Origin: Saposhnikovia divaricata
Lineage: Eukaryota; Streptophyta; Magnoliopsida; Apiales; Apiaceae
Assembly (NCBI GenBank): GCA_036435485.1
Contig: CM071595.1
Span: 102,788,580-102,852,579, forward strand
Direction: 5' to 3'
Length of the DNA: 64,000 bases
Below, in pieces: positions 46,682 through 59,276 of this stretch; the first letter of the stretch is position 1; every line of letters begins with the position of its first letter. Made by a program: the position numbers and the translations under genes. The notes below the pieces were generated by a model, which had not been told where the DNA came from, did not search any database, and worked only from the letters and a program-made list of their open reading frames with translations.

Positions 46682-47985
46682 AGGTTATAGTTAACTAGGA
46701 ACGAGAGTGAGTAGGAGTGTGTATAGCTAAAAGGAACGTCTGAGCTCATATAGAGTTCGTGTTGGACCATGGGATATAGTACCAATTAGCAGGTTAAGAA
46801 TTGAGGGTTCGCGTGAGATGGTTACGCTAAATTAGATAAAACACTTTGAGACTGTTGATGTCTACTACGGATTTTCAGAGAGTAAGTCTTGAGTGGGTTT
46901 GAGCAAGCACAAAGACTGAGGCAAGTTCATTTTATCCATTATCTTCAAAAGAATTTATGAGATTTCTGTGAACATTATTGTTCTCAAGGACTTTATCATG
47001 GTGGTGAAAATTTGTGGTGAAATTTTTGGGCACTCAAATATTTGCTTCGAATGTTGGATTGATTTTATCTATCAAAGGATTTAAAAAAAAATCCTTTTTG
47101 CGAGGAAGATGACATTTAAAGATATTAGTCGGTCTCATTAATCGGGACGACTCTTTAAGTTGATTCGGCTGAGACTTGTTTTATTGTTTCGAGATAGCTA
47201 AATATTTATTTCTACCAGTTGAATTTATCCCCCAAATTCGACTACTTTTCCTGACTTTGAGAAATGGTTCATAGTTTGGATCATTTATTATTTTATCTCT
47301 TGATAATCAAGTTAAACTTCTTGATTTGTCTACTTTGCTTAAATCGTTGAAAATTATTCAGTTGCTTTCCCAAAATCTTGATAAATTCAGAGAACGTACT
47401 TAGATTGAAATCTAGGGCGTTTTATTTGTTCAAGATGACCCTTAAAGATTATTTCAGTTATAACTACGCTCCTACATCGAGGTAGTTTAAATTTTATTGA
47501 CTTCAATCGGATCTATTGTTCATATCCGATGAATTTTGTTTCAATATTCAAAATTGATTCATTGTTCGAATCAGGATAGATACATTCAGAATAGAGAACA
47601 GAAGAACATCTTATCGTCAGAATTCCCTCTAAAAATACCTACTCTAGCGTATTTGGAAGTTTCTTTTTGAATCGAGTCGTTTTCATTATTTCAAGACGAC
47701 TCCACAGGATTTATTCTAATCAGTGAACCTTTCTTATTCAAGGTTGTTACTTTATTGTCTGGAATTGACATATTGTTTGTGTCAATATAACAAATTAGTT
47801 CTTTTGAAAATATTACGACGACCTATTGTTCAGGTCGGTCTCATACAAATTTTAGATTGGCGATTGGCCAGAAGCGAATAGGAATCCAAATCAATCAATT
47901 TTTTATTCGGAGGAATAATCTTATAATCCACTGGTCAACATGGGAGATGGCCCATGGGTTTTCTTTCAGATCAACACGAGGAATA
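46682..47985 (+). pseudogene. Decayed 5' internal region (former gag) of the chromovirus-type element
   Basis: Follows the primer site, where gag should start, but every frame is closed by stops and no Gag motif is readable. AT-rich. Confidence 0.5.
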
Positions 47986-49091
47986 TGTTGGGACAATCAG
48001 ATCTTGGCACTGCGAATTTTGATACACTAAATTAACGAGTACGAATAGAAAAATCACCTTGTTAACGGTTGATTCCACGCTCTTCTATTGTATTCCCAAA
48101 TTCCCTTGAGCGAAGTGTGGCCTTCGTCTTCTCAAGTTAACCTCTCTTCTTGCTCCTGGGTGGCTATAAAATTTTTTCGACCAGCCCCAGCAAGAAGAGA
48201 ATAGGAATATATATAGGCTACAATAGGGATCATGGATAATTAGGTTGGGCCTTCTAATTACATCTTGAGCCTAGCCCAATGTAATTAAATATTAATTCAA
48301 TCCACTAAAGAATTAATATTTGCACTACCTTTCCTAATACCGTAATTTAATTAATTAATTCGGTTCCAATATTATTTGCTTATTAAATTCCCCATGTTTA
48401 AAATATCGCATGTCCATTAATTAAATAAATTACTGATAATTCATTTAATTAATATCTTTTATCCTTGATCATCCACTCAACCTTTATTTAATTATGCCGG
48501 AATAAATCCACCTGCAGGGTTTCACATAATTAAATCTTTTTGAGCTTTCAAGGGGACATCATTAACCCGAATATTATCAGGACATGGATTCCTTCAATAA
48601 ATAATATCCCACCATATATATTATTTCATCACCCAAAATATAATGAAATAAATCAAAAGAATTATTTCATATATAAATCAAAGCATGTAAATAATATATA
48701 CGTGTCAATTATTATTTCCGGATTAAGAACCTAAGCATTAATAATAACATAGAATCTTAGTTCACCTTCTTAATCAGTATTAGGGAACAATTCTAAATTT
48801 GATCCTGTTCAATATACACAAAGTATACTAGTATTATTTATTAGTCAATATAAACTAATCTAAATAATACTACAGCCATTCCAGTGGATTGTCTAACTCC
48901 ACCTGTGCTGTGAACCTTATTATATTATATAAACCGTATTTAATAATCTAATATTCTGTATCCCATTTGATACTAGATTATTCACAATATATAATATTTA
49001 AACAACATGTAAACATTTAAATGATTCTCAATTAAACCGGCCAGAAATAAATGTAAATACTTCAAATAAATATTTTCAGTATACACCAACA
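47986..49091 (-). repeat. 3' LTR of the Copia element
   Basis: TGTTGGGAC...CACCAACA in plus-strand reading. It differs from the other LTR only near 48176-48178 and in 'cacccaaaa' near 48633. Confidence 0.95.
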
Positions 49092-49161
49092 ATCTCCCAC
49101 TTATACTCAAAATATTATATGAGTATATCAGTGTTTATTCAATCCACTATTACACAGAAAA

Positions 49162-52100
49162 CTATGTGTCCATCCATCTGACTCCTATCGCTTCCACATG
49201 CCTGTCAAAAACTTTGGCTGGCAGGCTCTTTGTGAAAGGATCTGCCCGGTTGTCTTCTGATGATATGTGAGCCACAACTATATCTCCTCGCTTTACGATT
49301 CCTCGTATGAGATGATACTTACGTTCAATATGTTTAGCTGCCTTGTGATCTCACGGTTCCTTCGAATTTGCCACAGCACCAGTGTTATCACAATACACTG
49401 TCAAGCTCCTAGGCAAATTAGGTACCACATCCAAGTCCAAAAGGAAGTTCCTGAACCACACAGCCTCCTTTGCAGCCTCAGAGGCCGCCACGTACTCGGC
49501 TTCCATGGTAGAGTCTGCAATGCATTTCTGCTTTACACTCCTCCATATAACAGCTCCACCTCCCAAAGTAAAAACATATCCTGAGGTCGATTTCCTCTTA
49601 TCCATATCTGATTGGAAATCTGAATCAGTATATCCCAAAGGAAATAGATCTGAGGCCTTGTAAATTAACATACACTCCTTAGTCCTTCTCAGGCACTTGA
49701 GTATAGTTTTTACTGCACTCCAATGTTCCTGACCTGGGTTCGACTGATATCTACTAACCATGCCTACAGCAAAGCAGATGTCAGGCCTCGTACATAACAT
49801 AGCATACATTAAGCTTCCACATGCCGAAGCATAAGGAACTACTTTCATGTTCTCTATATCCTTAGGTGTCGAAGGACACTGCTCCTTGGATAGAGCCACT
49901 CCATGCTTAAAAGGAAGAAAACCTTTCTTAGAGTTCTGCATGTTAAAACGAGCTAATACTTCATCAATGTAGGGCTCTTGAGATAAAGCCAACATCCTTT
50001 TCTTGCGATCCCTTATTACTTTGATCCCAAGGATGTATGCCGCTTCACCTAAGTCCTTCATTTCAAATTGTTTGAACAACCATGCCTTTATTGATGACAA
50101 CATCTTAACATTGTTTCCAATGAGTAAAATGTCATCTACATACAGTACTAGAAAAACCACTGCATTACCCTCACTTCTCTTATACACACATGATTCGCTT
50201 GGACTTTGATCAAATCCATATGACTGGACTGCCTGATCAAAACGAATATTCCAGTCCCTAGAAGCTTGTTTTAGTCCATAAATAGACCTCTTAAGCTTAC
50301 AAATAAGATGCTCTTGGCCTTCCTTAATGAATCCTTTTGGTTGTTGCATATAGATGGTTTCCTTAAGACTTCCATTAAGGAAAGCTGTCTTGACATCCAT
50401 TTGCCAAATCTCATAATCGAGATGAGCTGCTATAGATAAAAGAATCTGGATCGACTTAAGCATAACAACTGGCGAAAAGGTTTCCTCATAATCGATCCCT
50501 TCTTTCTGAGTATACCCTTTCGCAACAAGTCGTGCTTTCCAGGCTTTCACCTTTTTGTCAGATCCTCTTTTCTTCTTGTAGATCCACATACATCCAATGG
50601 GTTTTACACCTTTGGGTGGTTCCACGAGCTCCCAAACTTGATTAGAATACATAGATTCCATCTCAGATTCCATTGCCTTTTGCCAAAGATCTGCATCTTT
50701 ATCTAGAATTGCTTGTTCGTATGTCCTGGGATCCTCATCATGTTCACCAGAGACCAAGTCCGAGGACTCTCCCAAAAACATGAATCTATCAGGTTGTTGA
50801 ACAACCCTCCCACTAAGACGAAGCACCGGTGTGGTATTAGTGACAGGTTGTGCATTTTCTTGTGGTTGATCTACTTGTACTATTGGCACTTGGGGATTAT
50901 ATGTCCCTCCCACTAGTTCCTCTAAAACGATACTACTCATGGGTTTGTGGTTCATTATATAGTCTTCTTCTAAGAATCTAGCATTGGTGCTAACAATGAT
51001 ATCTCGATCCCTAGGACTATAAAATGAATAACCTTTCGTTCCCATGGGATAGCCTACAAACAGCCTTACTTCTGTACGAGATTCTAACTTAGTCGCGTTC
51101 TTGTTCAGCACATGTGCTGGACAACCCCAAATCCGAATATGTCTTAGACTTGGTTTGCTACCAGTCCACAATTCTATTGGAGTCTTGGGAACCGACTTAG
51201 AAGGTACCAAGTTTAGAAGGTAAGCCGCTGTTTCTATCGCATATCCCCAGAACGACTTGGGTAAATCTGAATAACTCATCATCGATCTAACACTCTCTAA
51301 AAGAGTCCGATTCCTTCTCTCTGCTACACCATTCTGCTGAGGTGTGCCAGGTGCAGACAACTGGGATGCAATCCCATTTTCTGATAAATATTCCCTAAAT
51401 TCTCCAAGCAAGTATTCGCCACCACGATCTGATCGTAGTGACTTGATACATTTTCCAAGATGTCGCTTCTCCGCACTTGCTTTGTACTCTTTGAATTTTT
51501 CAAAGCACTCAGACTTACGGCGCAACAAATAAATGTACCCATATCTAGAATAATCGTCAATGAAAGTGACAAAATACTCATAACCTCCTCTTGCTTGGAT
51601 ACTCATAGGTCCACATAAATCAGTATGAACCAATTCTAACACTTCTTTAGCTCTATTCCCCTTTGCTTTAAAAGGCCTATTAGTCATCTTACCTTCCAAG
51701 CAGGATTCACAAACTGGAAATGGCTCCACTGCCAACGAGCCTAATGGCCCATCTACTACCAGTCTTTGAATCCTCCTCAAGTTAATATGACCTAATCTTA
51801 AGTGCCAAAGATATGTTTGGTTCAATTCCGAAGGTTTCTTTCTTTTATTTGAGCTAGAAAGAATGTTATTAGTTTCCTTATGTTGCAGCATTGCTTGGAT
51901 AGGATTAATAATATATAAATTGTCTTGCAATGTACCAGAACATATAACTCGTTTATTCATCATAATAGAAACATTACGATCCAAACAAACATTATAACCA
52001 TCCATGGCAAGTTTAGAAACCGAAATTAAATTCCTTCTAAACGAAGGTACATAAAGACAATTGTTCAAAACCAAAATCCTATCATCGCCAAAAGATAATG

Positions 52101-53106
52101 TAATTATTCCAACTGCAACTACTGCTACTTTCGTAGCATCTCCCATGAACACATATATCTCACCATCTCTAAGCATTCTGGATTGCTGGAACCCCTGCAT
52201 AGAGTTACAAACATGGTCAGTGGCTCCTGTATCTACACACCAAGTGCTCGTAGATATAGCCGCTATATATGTTTCTGTAACTAGAGAAAGAGACATACCA
52301 GTATTGTTTGTCTTCTTAGGAAGAGGACAATCCTGTTTCCAGTGACCTGACTGCTTGCACCTGAAGCACTTGCCCTTAGGCTTTTTCACACCACCTTGAA
52401 CTCCCACTGCATTAGCAATCTTTCCAGCTTTCTGTGTCTGAGTCTTTTTCTTCTTCTTGCCTTTCGGCTTAGATGAAGAAGCTTTCTCGGCCACATTCAC
52501 TTGAACATTCTGCTTAAAGAGTCCTTCAGCTGCCTGAAGTTCTGTCAGAAGTTTCGCGAGACTATACATCCTTTTGTTCATGGTGTAATTCAAGCGGAAC
52601 TGCTCAAAACTTTTGGGCAAGCTCATAAGGATGATATCGATCTGGGTTTCCCCATCAATATCAGCACCAAGGATCTCCATCTCATTCAGATGAGACATCA
52701 TTCTGAGAACATGATCCCTTACAGGTGTTCCTTCAACCATCTGAGTGTTCATTAAAGCCTTCATTGCTACTTGCCTAGCAGCCCTATTCTGTTCTCCAAA
52801 AAGTTCCTTGAGATTAAAAAGCATATCTGAAGCAGTGGGCATAGCCTGATGCTGATGCTGCAAAACACCCGACATTGTTGCCAGAATGTAACATCGCGAC
52901 ATCTCATCAGCCTTAATCCACCGCTTATAATACTCCTTCTCACTTTCAGGAGCATCTTCAGCAGGCTGGTCTGGCTTGGGTTCATAAGTACAAAATTTGT
53001 ACTCCTCAGCAGTCAACACTATGTCCAAATTACGTTTCCATTCAATATAGTTCGGTCCAGTAAGTTTGTTATCCTTAAGTATGGTGAATAGTGGATTAAA
53101 GCCCAT
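49162..53106 (-). pseudogene. gag-pol: Copia Gag-Pol polyprotein, one premature stop near the end
   Basis: A single frame from ATG at 53106 (MGFNPLFTILKDN) open for 1251 residues. It has a Gag capsid-like part (residues 1-220), a CCHC knuckle CFRCKQSGHWKQDC (about 247-260), protease (CVDTGATDH, about 287), integrase with HHCC finger and Asp/Asp/Glu (VHTDLCGP, RSDRGGEY, NGVAERRNRT), reverse transcriptase (YVDDILLIG, about 987) and RNase H (GYTDSDFQSDMDKR, then STMEAEYVAA). A TGA at 49351-49353 stands where an Arg codon CGA is likely (one C-to-T change). The frame then stays open for about 60 more codons, with HLIRGIV and ADPFTKSLP, to the natural stop at 49162-49164. The lost tail is the last part of RNase H, so activity is doubtful but only one base is wrong. 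Confidence 0.93.
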
Positions 53107-53229
53107 AGTGATCTAATCCTGAGAATCATACATGTAACACATAATCAGATAGTTGCATAAATCTTAAATCCTATTGGTTTCCTCTAACAATTAATTAAAA
53201 TTAATGCACTAATATTTAAATACCATAAG

Positions 53230-53702
53230 TATCTGGTACGCCACGATGGATGACATATATACCACTTAAATTCGTTTAAATATTACTTCGGTCCTATTAC
53301 TAAATAATACGCCACGTTAGGGTGGACTATATATTATTTTTCATAGCTAAGTGTATACCATTATTAAATCTTAAATTAATAAAAAGACTGGATACCACCA
53401 TTAAATATTTCAAATCAATAATCGATAATAGGATAATTCCCAGATCGGGGGGAGCATTGTCAAGAGGCATCACTTAAGACCCCTTTCTAGACAGAATCAT
53501 CCTTTCTCTCAATATTGAAAATCTATATTCAATCAGTGGTACCCTTCTAATTAATCGAATTCTATGAAACTTGGTACGCCACGATGGGTGGCATGTATAC
53601 CTTTCAATATTCGTAATTAATTTAGGAAGTTTGTTCTAGTAATATCCATAACACTACCTGACACCATAAATCATACGCCACGATGGGTGGCATGTATATA
53701 AT
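53230..53702 (-). repeat. Four copies of a TACGCCACGATGG motif in the Copia leader
   Basis: Units of about 25 bases start at 53237, 53308, 53575 and 53674 with the core 'tacgccacg' and a follow-on 'gggtggcatgtata'. They lie in the untranslated leader between primer site and gag, at uneven spacing. Confidence 0.8.
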
Positions 53703-54075
53703 TTATATTCGTCTCGGTGTTAAATTACATACAAACAATAATGGAGACCATGGGATTTAATTCCTAATTAATTCCCTCACCCACTTAGAATTTTTTATTT
53801 AAAATTGAGGAATTTTATCTAGATGCATCGCCCTATGTTATTTTTTCGAGGTCTACATGTTATAAAAATAACAATACAAAGAACACATAACATGGCAGCA
53901 TGCATCATAAAATTAAAGCAATAAATAAAATTAATGTCCATGTCGTCCTAATTATGTTAAACATGCAATTAAAATTACACACATAATTAACAACACACAT
54001 AATAATTATTTAAAGCAATAATTAAAAAATTAAATAGCGGAATCAAAATTAAAAAACATAATTTAAATCCACTAT

Positions 54076-54573
54076 TGATATGGGCTAAAAATAAGCCCTA
54101 AAAACACATTTAATGTTGCATTAATTAGACCCGGTATGGTCCGAACGTGGGGCCCACCAACAGGGTCCAAAGTCCTATCTTTAATATTAATTTCGTAATT
54201 AATATTAGGGGTAATAAACAGCTCAGCAATAAGTGTCAGATAAGGACATTATCTCTACAAGACTTAGCCTCCAAGGGATCCAATTCGATATGGCAACAGA
54301 CTCCTACAAGGAAGGAGTCTAGAACTTTCCTCAAGGAGGTGACTTATCTATTAAGTCTCCAACTCCTACCTTAATTCTAAGGCTTCTCAGCCTATATAAA
54401 GGGCCTGACCCCTCATTCTCAGAACTACGTTGGCTTGATTCTCTAGCAATACAGAGATACGTAGGCATGTTGTGAGGACCGATCAGTCTCGAACGCAAGA
54501 ACAGCCATTAAAGCTCGAAGCTCACCATCCCTTGTATTTAATACATACAAACCCTCGTTTTTATTCCACAACA
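54076..54573 (+). repeat. 5' LTR of the Tat-like element
   Basis: TGATATGG...CCACAACA with a TATATAAA box at 54393-54400. Eight base differences from the 3' copy, no length change. Confidence 0.95.
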
Positions 54574-54575
54574 TT

Positions 54576-54593
54576 TGGCGCCGTCTGTGGGAA
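54576..54593 (+). other. Primer-binding site of the Tat-like element
   Basis: TGGCGCCGTCTGTGGGAA starts two bases after the LTR, the type seen in plant Tat-clade elements. I am not certain which tRNA it matches. Confidence 0.75.
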
Positions 54594-54606
54594 GACAACA
54601 TCAACC

Positions 54607-56451
54607 ATGGTTCAAACACGAAGAACAACACCAGTTGTAACTGAGGCCGTGCCAATTAGCTCTGCCCCACCTCTCACCGAGCAGACTCCCCCAGCATCAG
54701 GGACGATCATTCAACAGGCTCCCCCAGCATCAGCTATCATTATCCACTCTCAAGTTTCTCAGCAACCAGGGGTGATCCCCCATGCTGAGAGTACGTTGCC
54801 TCTGTCCAATCAGGCAGGACAAGCGACCAACTCTCTCCAGATTGTTGATCCGAACAACCCGCCACCAGGGGTACAGATCCATACTACGGATCTCCCCTTG
54901 TACACTAATCTCAGGCACGGTCTGCCCAACTACCCCCCGATGACTCAAGGCTCAGGACCAAGTGGTCATGCCTTACAAATCCGGGACCGAGATTATGATG
55001 ACTACTCTGGCCCTTATACTGATGATTCATCGTCTGAGGATGATGATCGTGATGAAGCCCCGAGGAGGCAACGTGCTAGAAGAGAGCCTCAAGGAAAAAC
55101 TCAAGGGATCCATGATGGACCTCCACCAACGGCTGAGGAGAGGATTAAGGCTCACGAGGCTGAGAGCCAAAGGTTGAAGGATGACATAGCAATGGAGCAA
55201 GCAAGACAGAATCAAACTCGACCTCCTCCAACCTCAGGAACGATTCCCATCATTGATTTGGAGAGGTCTTCAAGGAGACGAAGAAGGGCTGATGCCTCAT
55301 TCGGAAGAACAACCACAAGGATGGAAATTCCCAAGGGAAACCCCAAAGATCTGATGCCTCTCGGAGATCCTGATGATCCAACACCCCCGTTCACCGAGGA
55401 AGTGATGAATGCTCACATCTCTAGGAAGTTTAAGATGCCTACAATAAAGGCTTATGATGGAACGGGTGATCCCGCAAACCATGTGAGAACATTCTCGAAC
55501 GCACTGCTGTTGCAGCCTGCTAGTGACGCTCTCAAGTGTAGGGCGATCCCTCAAACCCTGTCGGGTATGGCTCAAAGGTGGTACAGCCATTTGCCTGCAA
55601 ATTCGATTGGATCTTTTAAGGAATTGAGCACTGCTTTTATCAGCCAATTCATTAGTGGAAGAGTTCATGAGAAGAGCTCTGCGTCTCTTATGTATGTGGT
55701 ACAAGGAAAGAATGAAAATCTAAGGGATTACCTTAAGCGATTCACTAAGGAGACTCTAAATATCACTGACTTGGAGAATAAGGTGGCCATGGTAGCCCTG
55801 GAGCACGGAACCACTGACCTCTTCTTTAAAAGGTCATTAGCGAAGCATCCCCCAGAAAATATGGCTGAGCTCCAACGAAGGGCTGATAAGTATATTAAAG
55901 CTGAGGATAGCTTGAAGAAAGAAACCACCGTAGGTAGAGGAGGAGGTAACAATGACTCCAAGAAGCGAAAGCAAGACCAGGACTATGATGATCAAGAGTA
56001 TGATGCTAGGGACAAGTATCCCCAAACTAGCGAGGACTCCGACTCTGCTCCTAAGAAGAACCAAGGGTCAAGGTTCACTGAGTATGCAAGGTTGAATACT
56101 CCTAGGAGTCGAATCTTGTTGGACATTGAGAATGATAAGGATTTCAGATGGCCGAAGCCACTCAGGGGTGATCCCGCAAAGAGAAACCAGAATCAGTATT
56201 GCAGATTCCATAGAGACGTGGGGCATGACACTGACGATTGCAAGCAACTCAAAGATGAGATCGAGTTTTTGATCCGTAGAGGGAAGCTGAGGCACTTCAC
56301 TAAGGGTGAAGACCGTGGTAACCAGAGAAGAGACTATAATAGAAGGGATGACGATCAAGATCGCAACCCACAGCCCCGAGGGCCAGTAATCAACATGATC
56401 TCAGGAGGCCCGACTGCGGCCGGGACAACTAGGAACTCTCCAAAAGGCTAA
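54607..56451 (+). CDS. gag: Gag of the Tat-like element
   Basis: 614 residues from ATG at 54607 (MVQTRRTTPVV), 14 bases after the primer site. The N-terminal 270 residues are Pro/Gln/Asp-rich and low complexity. The Retrotrans_gag capsid domain lies at about 278-435 (YDGTGDPANHVRTF, GMAQRWYSHLP, FISQF). A modified knuckle YCRFHRDVGHDTDDC at about 530-545 is the form usual in Tat/Ogre-type Gag. The frame closes at a TAA (56449-56451) just after a short A run. The expected downstream peptide continues in the next frame, so a one-base change there has probably separated Gag from the protease. Confidence 0.88.
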   Translation: MVQTRRTTPVVTEAVPISSAPPLTEQTPPASGTIIQQAPPASAIIIHSQVSQQPGVIPHAESTLPLSNQAGQATNSLQIVDPNNPPPGVQIHTTDLPLYTNLRHGLPNYPPMTQGSGPSGHALQIRDRDYDDYSGPYTDDSSSEDDDRDEAPRRQRARREPQGKTQGIHDGPPPTAEERIKAHEAESQRLKDDIAMEQARQNQTRPPPTSGTIPIIDLERSSRRRRRADASFGRTTTRMEIPKGNPKDLMPLGDPDDPTPPFTEEVMNAHISRKFKMPTIKAYDGTGDPANHVRTFSNALLLQPASDALKCRAIPQTLSGMAQRWYSHLPANSIGSFKELSTAFISQFISGRVHEKSSASLMYVVQGKNENLRDYLKRFTKETLNITDLENKVAMVALEHGTTDLFFKRSLAKHPPENMAELQRRADKYIKAEDSLKKETTVGRGGGNNDSKKRKQDQDYDDQEYDARDKYPQTSEDSDSAPKKNQGSRFTEYARLNTPRSRILLDIENDKDFRWPKPLRGDPAKRNQNQYCRFHRDVGHDTDDCKQLKDEIEFLIRRGKLRHFTKGEDRGNQRRDYNRRDDDQDRNPQPRGPVINMISGGPTAAGTTRNSPKG

Positions 56452-56461
56452 TGCTCGAGAG

Positions 56462-57166
56462 GTGTTGCACATCGTGGGAGAGGCCCCGAAGCGTGCAAAA
56501 ACTGAGGTAGCGATTAACTTTGATGACTCAGACTTGGAAGGGGTGAAGTTCCCCCATGATGACCCGTTGGTCATAACTCCTGTGATTGGAAACTCGGAGG
56601 TGAAGCGAGTCTTGATAGACAATGGAGCTTCCGTTGATATTCTGTTTCATGATGCGTTTGTGAAGATGGGATACACTGATTCTCAGTTGACCCCCAATAA
56701 CATGCCTATATACGGATTTAATGGAGTAAAATCCAAAGTTGAAGGGACTATTCAGCTGCCTGTAACTATCGGGCAAGAGCCCAAGGAGGCCACTCGGATG
56801 TTGAACTTCCTGGTAATCAAGGCGGATTCAACGTACAACGCTATCCTTGGAAGGACTGGACTTCATGCATTCAAGGCTGTTGCCTCAACCTATCATGTGA
56901 AGATCAAGTTCCCTACCAGGAATGGTGTTGGAGAACATAAAGGTGATCAGAAGATGGCACGAAGCTGTTATGTAGCCTCGTTAAGGCCTGATGGAGTCGG
57001 GGGGCAGGTCCTTCCGGTTGAAGACATGGGAGTCCACAGTGGTAAGGAACACAAAGAAAGGTCAGCAGAGGACATCACACAGAAGCCTCGGACAGCCATT
57101 GAGGATCAGGCTCTAGCTGATTTCGTGGTTGAATATACCATTGACAACCAAGAAGTCGGGGGGTAG
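56462..57166 (+). pseudogene. Protease region of the Tat-like element
   Basis: Frame +1 relative to gag, with no ATG at its head, so it was most likely fused to Gag. The aspartic protease motif is LIDNGASVDILFHD (near 56611-56652), followed by the typical GFNGVKSKVEGTIQLP and NAILGRTGLHAFKA. It ends at a TAG (57164-57166), after which the same frame stays open for about 30 codons into the duplicated block. In a complete relative, reverse transcriptase would follow here. Instead the sequence goes almost directly to RNase H. Confidence 0.85.
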
Positions 57167-57177
57167 AAGGTAATAGA

Positions 57178-57740
57178 CCAGGAAGGTCAGCAAGGTGAGA
57201 AACCCCTGGAAGAGAAGAAGGAATATTGGATGCTCTATCCAGGAAGGTCAGCAAGGTGAGAAACCCCTGGAAGAGAAGAAGGAATATTGGATGCTCTATT
57301 TTGATGGGGCATCAAAAACAAAAAGCAAAACAAAAAGCTCTATTTTCATGGGGCATCTAAAACAAAAACCAGTGGTGCAGGTTAAGTTCTGCAAAGCCCC
57401 GATGGGTTCACACTCGAGTATGCCTTGAAGTTGGACTTCCAAATAACCTACAACGAGGCGGAGTATGAAGCTCTGATAGCCGACCTAGACTGACAAGAGC
57501 CCTGAGGGTCAAGAACCTGAAAGTCTGTGGAGACTCAAAGTTGGTAGTCTCACAAGTCAATGGAGAGTTTGAGGTTAGAGAAAAGAATATGGCCAAATAC
57601 TTGAGGATTGTGAAAGCTGCGATAGCCCAGTTAGATGAGTGCCAGGTATATCCCAAGGGAGGAGAATACAAAGGTCGATGCCTTATCTCAATTCAAGGGT
57701 CGAGACCCATTCTGGGAGCGTCTACTTCCAAGTCCTGAAG
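57178..57740 (+). pseudogene. RNase H relic of the Tat-like element with a 61-bp tandem duplication
   Basis: A 61-base block (57178-57238) is repeated exactly once more (57239-57299), and the next 45-60 bases ('gctctattttgatggggcatc') are also partly duplicated. Fragments of RNase H are readable in different frames: YFDGAS (57297-57315) and, further on, VCGDSKLVVSQVNGEFEVRE (57526-57585). Stops and shifts make it non-functional. The jump from protease to RNase H means that the RT region was deleted. Confidence 0.8.
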
Positions 57741-58530
57741 ACCCCCACCATCAATTTGAAATTGGTAGCACCAGTTGATGTAAGCTGAAGGATAGACCCT
57801 AAAGCTCATCTTGAGACTGGTTGGCCCCTTGATAATTCCTTGAAGGTACAGAAACTGTTAATGAAAGTGTTGAGATAAGAGGTCCTTTACAGTTCCACAC
57901 TTGAGGTCTTAAACTTCAAATCTAAAAATTCAAGCCTTGATGGCCAACAAGGTTATCTGCCTCCAAACGAACCTGACAAGAGGCATCAGGCTACTTAAAA
58001 CCTAGTCAAGGTTCTACAAGTATAAGAAGAAGGTTGGAAACCTAGAAGTAAGATAGAGGATTGGCAACCAGCCAAGGCACACCAGACTTAAAGTTGAGTG
58101 CTTAGTGGCAAGTGAACTTCTTGAGCGATCAACCGAGTAGCAAGACCTCCACTATATGAAGCAAGGGGGGCAAGAACTAAGGGACTTCATCATTCCTACA
58201 TCTTAGAATGAGAATCAAGGGAATCAAGGGTTGATAATAACCTTAAAACCAAGGTCTCAGCAAATAAGTTAAGGCCCGAAAGGTCACAAGTCAAGGTTCA
58301 CGAAACCATTTAAGGCATAACAAACACCTCCTATTGACCTGAAACCTCGTGTTGGTGATCCAGAACACCAACATCAACCTTAGAATCCGGGCCTTGTGTT
58401 ATAAATCAAGGGCTAAGGAACTAAGTTGAAGCCTTAGAAGGCCAACAAAGCTATCAGATCCAACCTTGGATCAAGAGATTCGTGAACAACTCAAGAATGA
58501 GTAACTGAATCAACATTCCAACAAGGTGGT
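57741..58530 (+). other. Non-coding interior of the Tat-like element
   Basis: No frame above 60 codons and no integrase motif. Purine-rich, with many 'aaggt', 'ggtca' words, possibly decayed pol. Confidence 0.5.
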
Positions 58531-58930
58531 ATGAGGTCGGCACCTACGACCTCGCTTTGCAATAGGATTTCGAGCTCATTCACATAACCAGAAAATCAAC
58601 TAAAACATGTCCATTTGAGGCGTGGTTTGAGATCGCAAACTCCAGCTCGAATTTGAATTGAAAAATATGAAAAACCCACACGACCTAGGCCTAACTAGAG
58701 GTCGTCTATGTGTTGTGTTGAGGTTGGATTTATACTACAATGAGATTGGTAAATTCTGGTCGTAATTATACTAGAAAGTGTGAAAAATCTGTGCGACCTG
58801 GAACCACTTTGAGGTCTTTTCCCCTTGGTTTGAGGTCGCCAGCACGAGGTCGAAAATGACTAGAAAAGCCGGGGAGAAGGTCACGACCTGGGTGAAAACT
58901 CGAGGTCGTTTCCATACCGAATGAGGTCGT
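58531..58930. repeat. Cluster of GAGGTCG / CGACCTC motifs
   Basis: About ten copies of GAGGTCG or its inverse in 400 bases, including an inverted pair at 58533-58539 and 58547-58553. Non-coding. Confidence 0.75.
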
Positions 58931-59195
58931 ATGAATTAGTTCGAAAATGAACTAAAAAACCTGTAAAACAACCACGACTTGGCCCCCGTTTGAGTTCGAA
59001 ATTGAGCTCGAAAATACACTGATTTCTCCTCGAAATTTCCAGGTCGAAAATGACTTAGGAAACAAGAAAAATGGCTGCGATCTGGAGGCAGTTTGAGCTC
59101 GAATTTTGTGATTAAAATTCAGAAATTTGAGTCAAAATGATAATTTCTGAATAGTACTAGCCCTTGGAAATAAAAAATTTTCAAGCTGACCCCAG

Positions 59196-59276
59196 CCAGG
59201 GGCTCTGCCCCTTGGACCCCGCCAGGGGCTGCCGCCCTTTGGACCCCGCCCGGGGGCTGCCGCCCCCGGACCCCCG
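59196..59276 (+). repeat. Three GC-rich 26-28 bp tandem units
   Basis: Units at 59196-59221, 59222-59248 and 59249-59276 share CC(A/C)GGGGGCT...GGACCCC(C)G. Each can fold on itself (GGGGC with GCCCC). Confidence 0.85.

Noticed and set aside
48540..48734. 64-codon frame found twice (also 61424-61618)
   Set aside because: It lies in both LTRs of the Copia element, so its repetition is LTR duplication and not a gene family.
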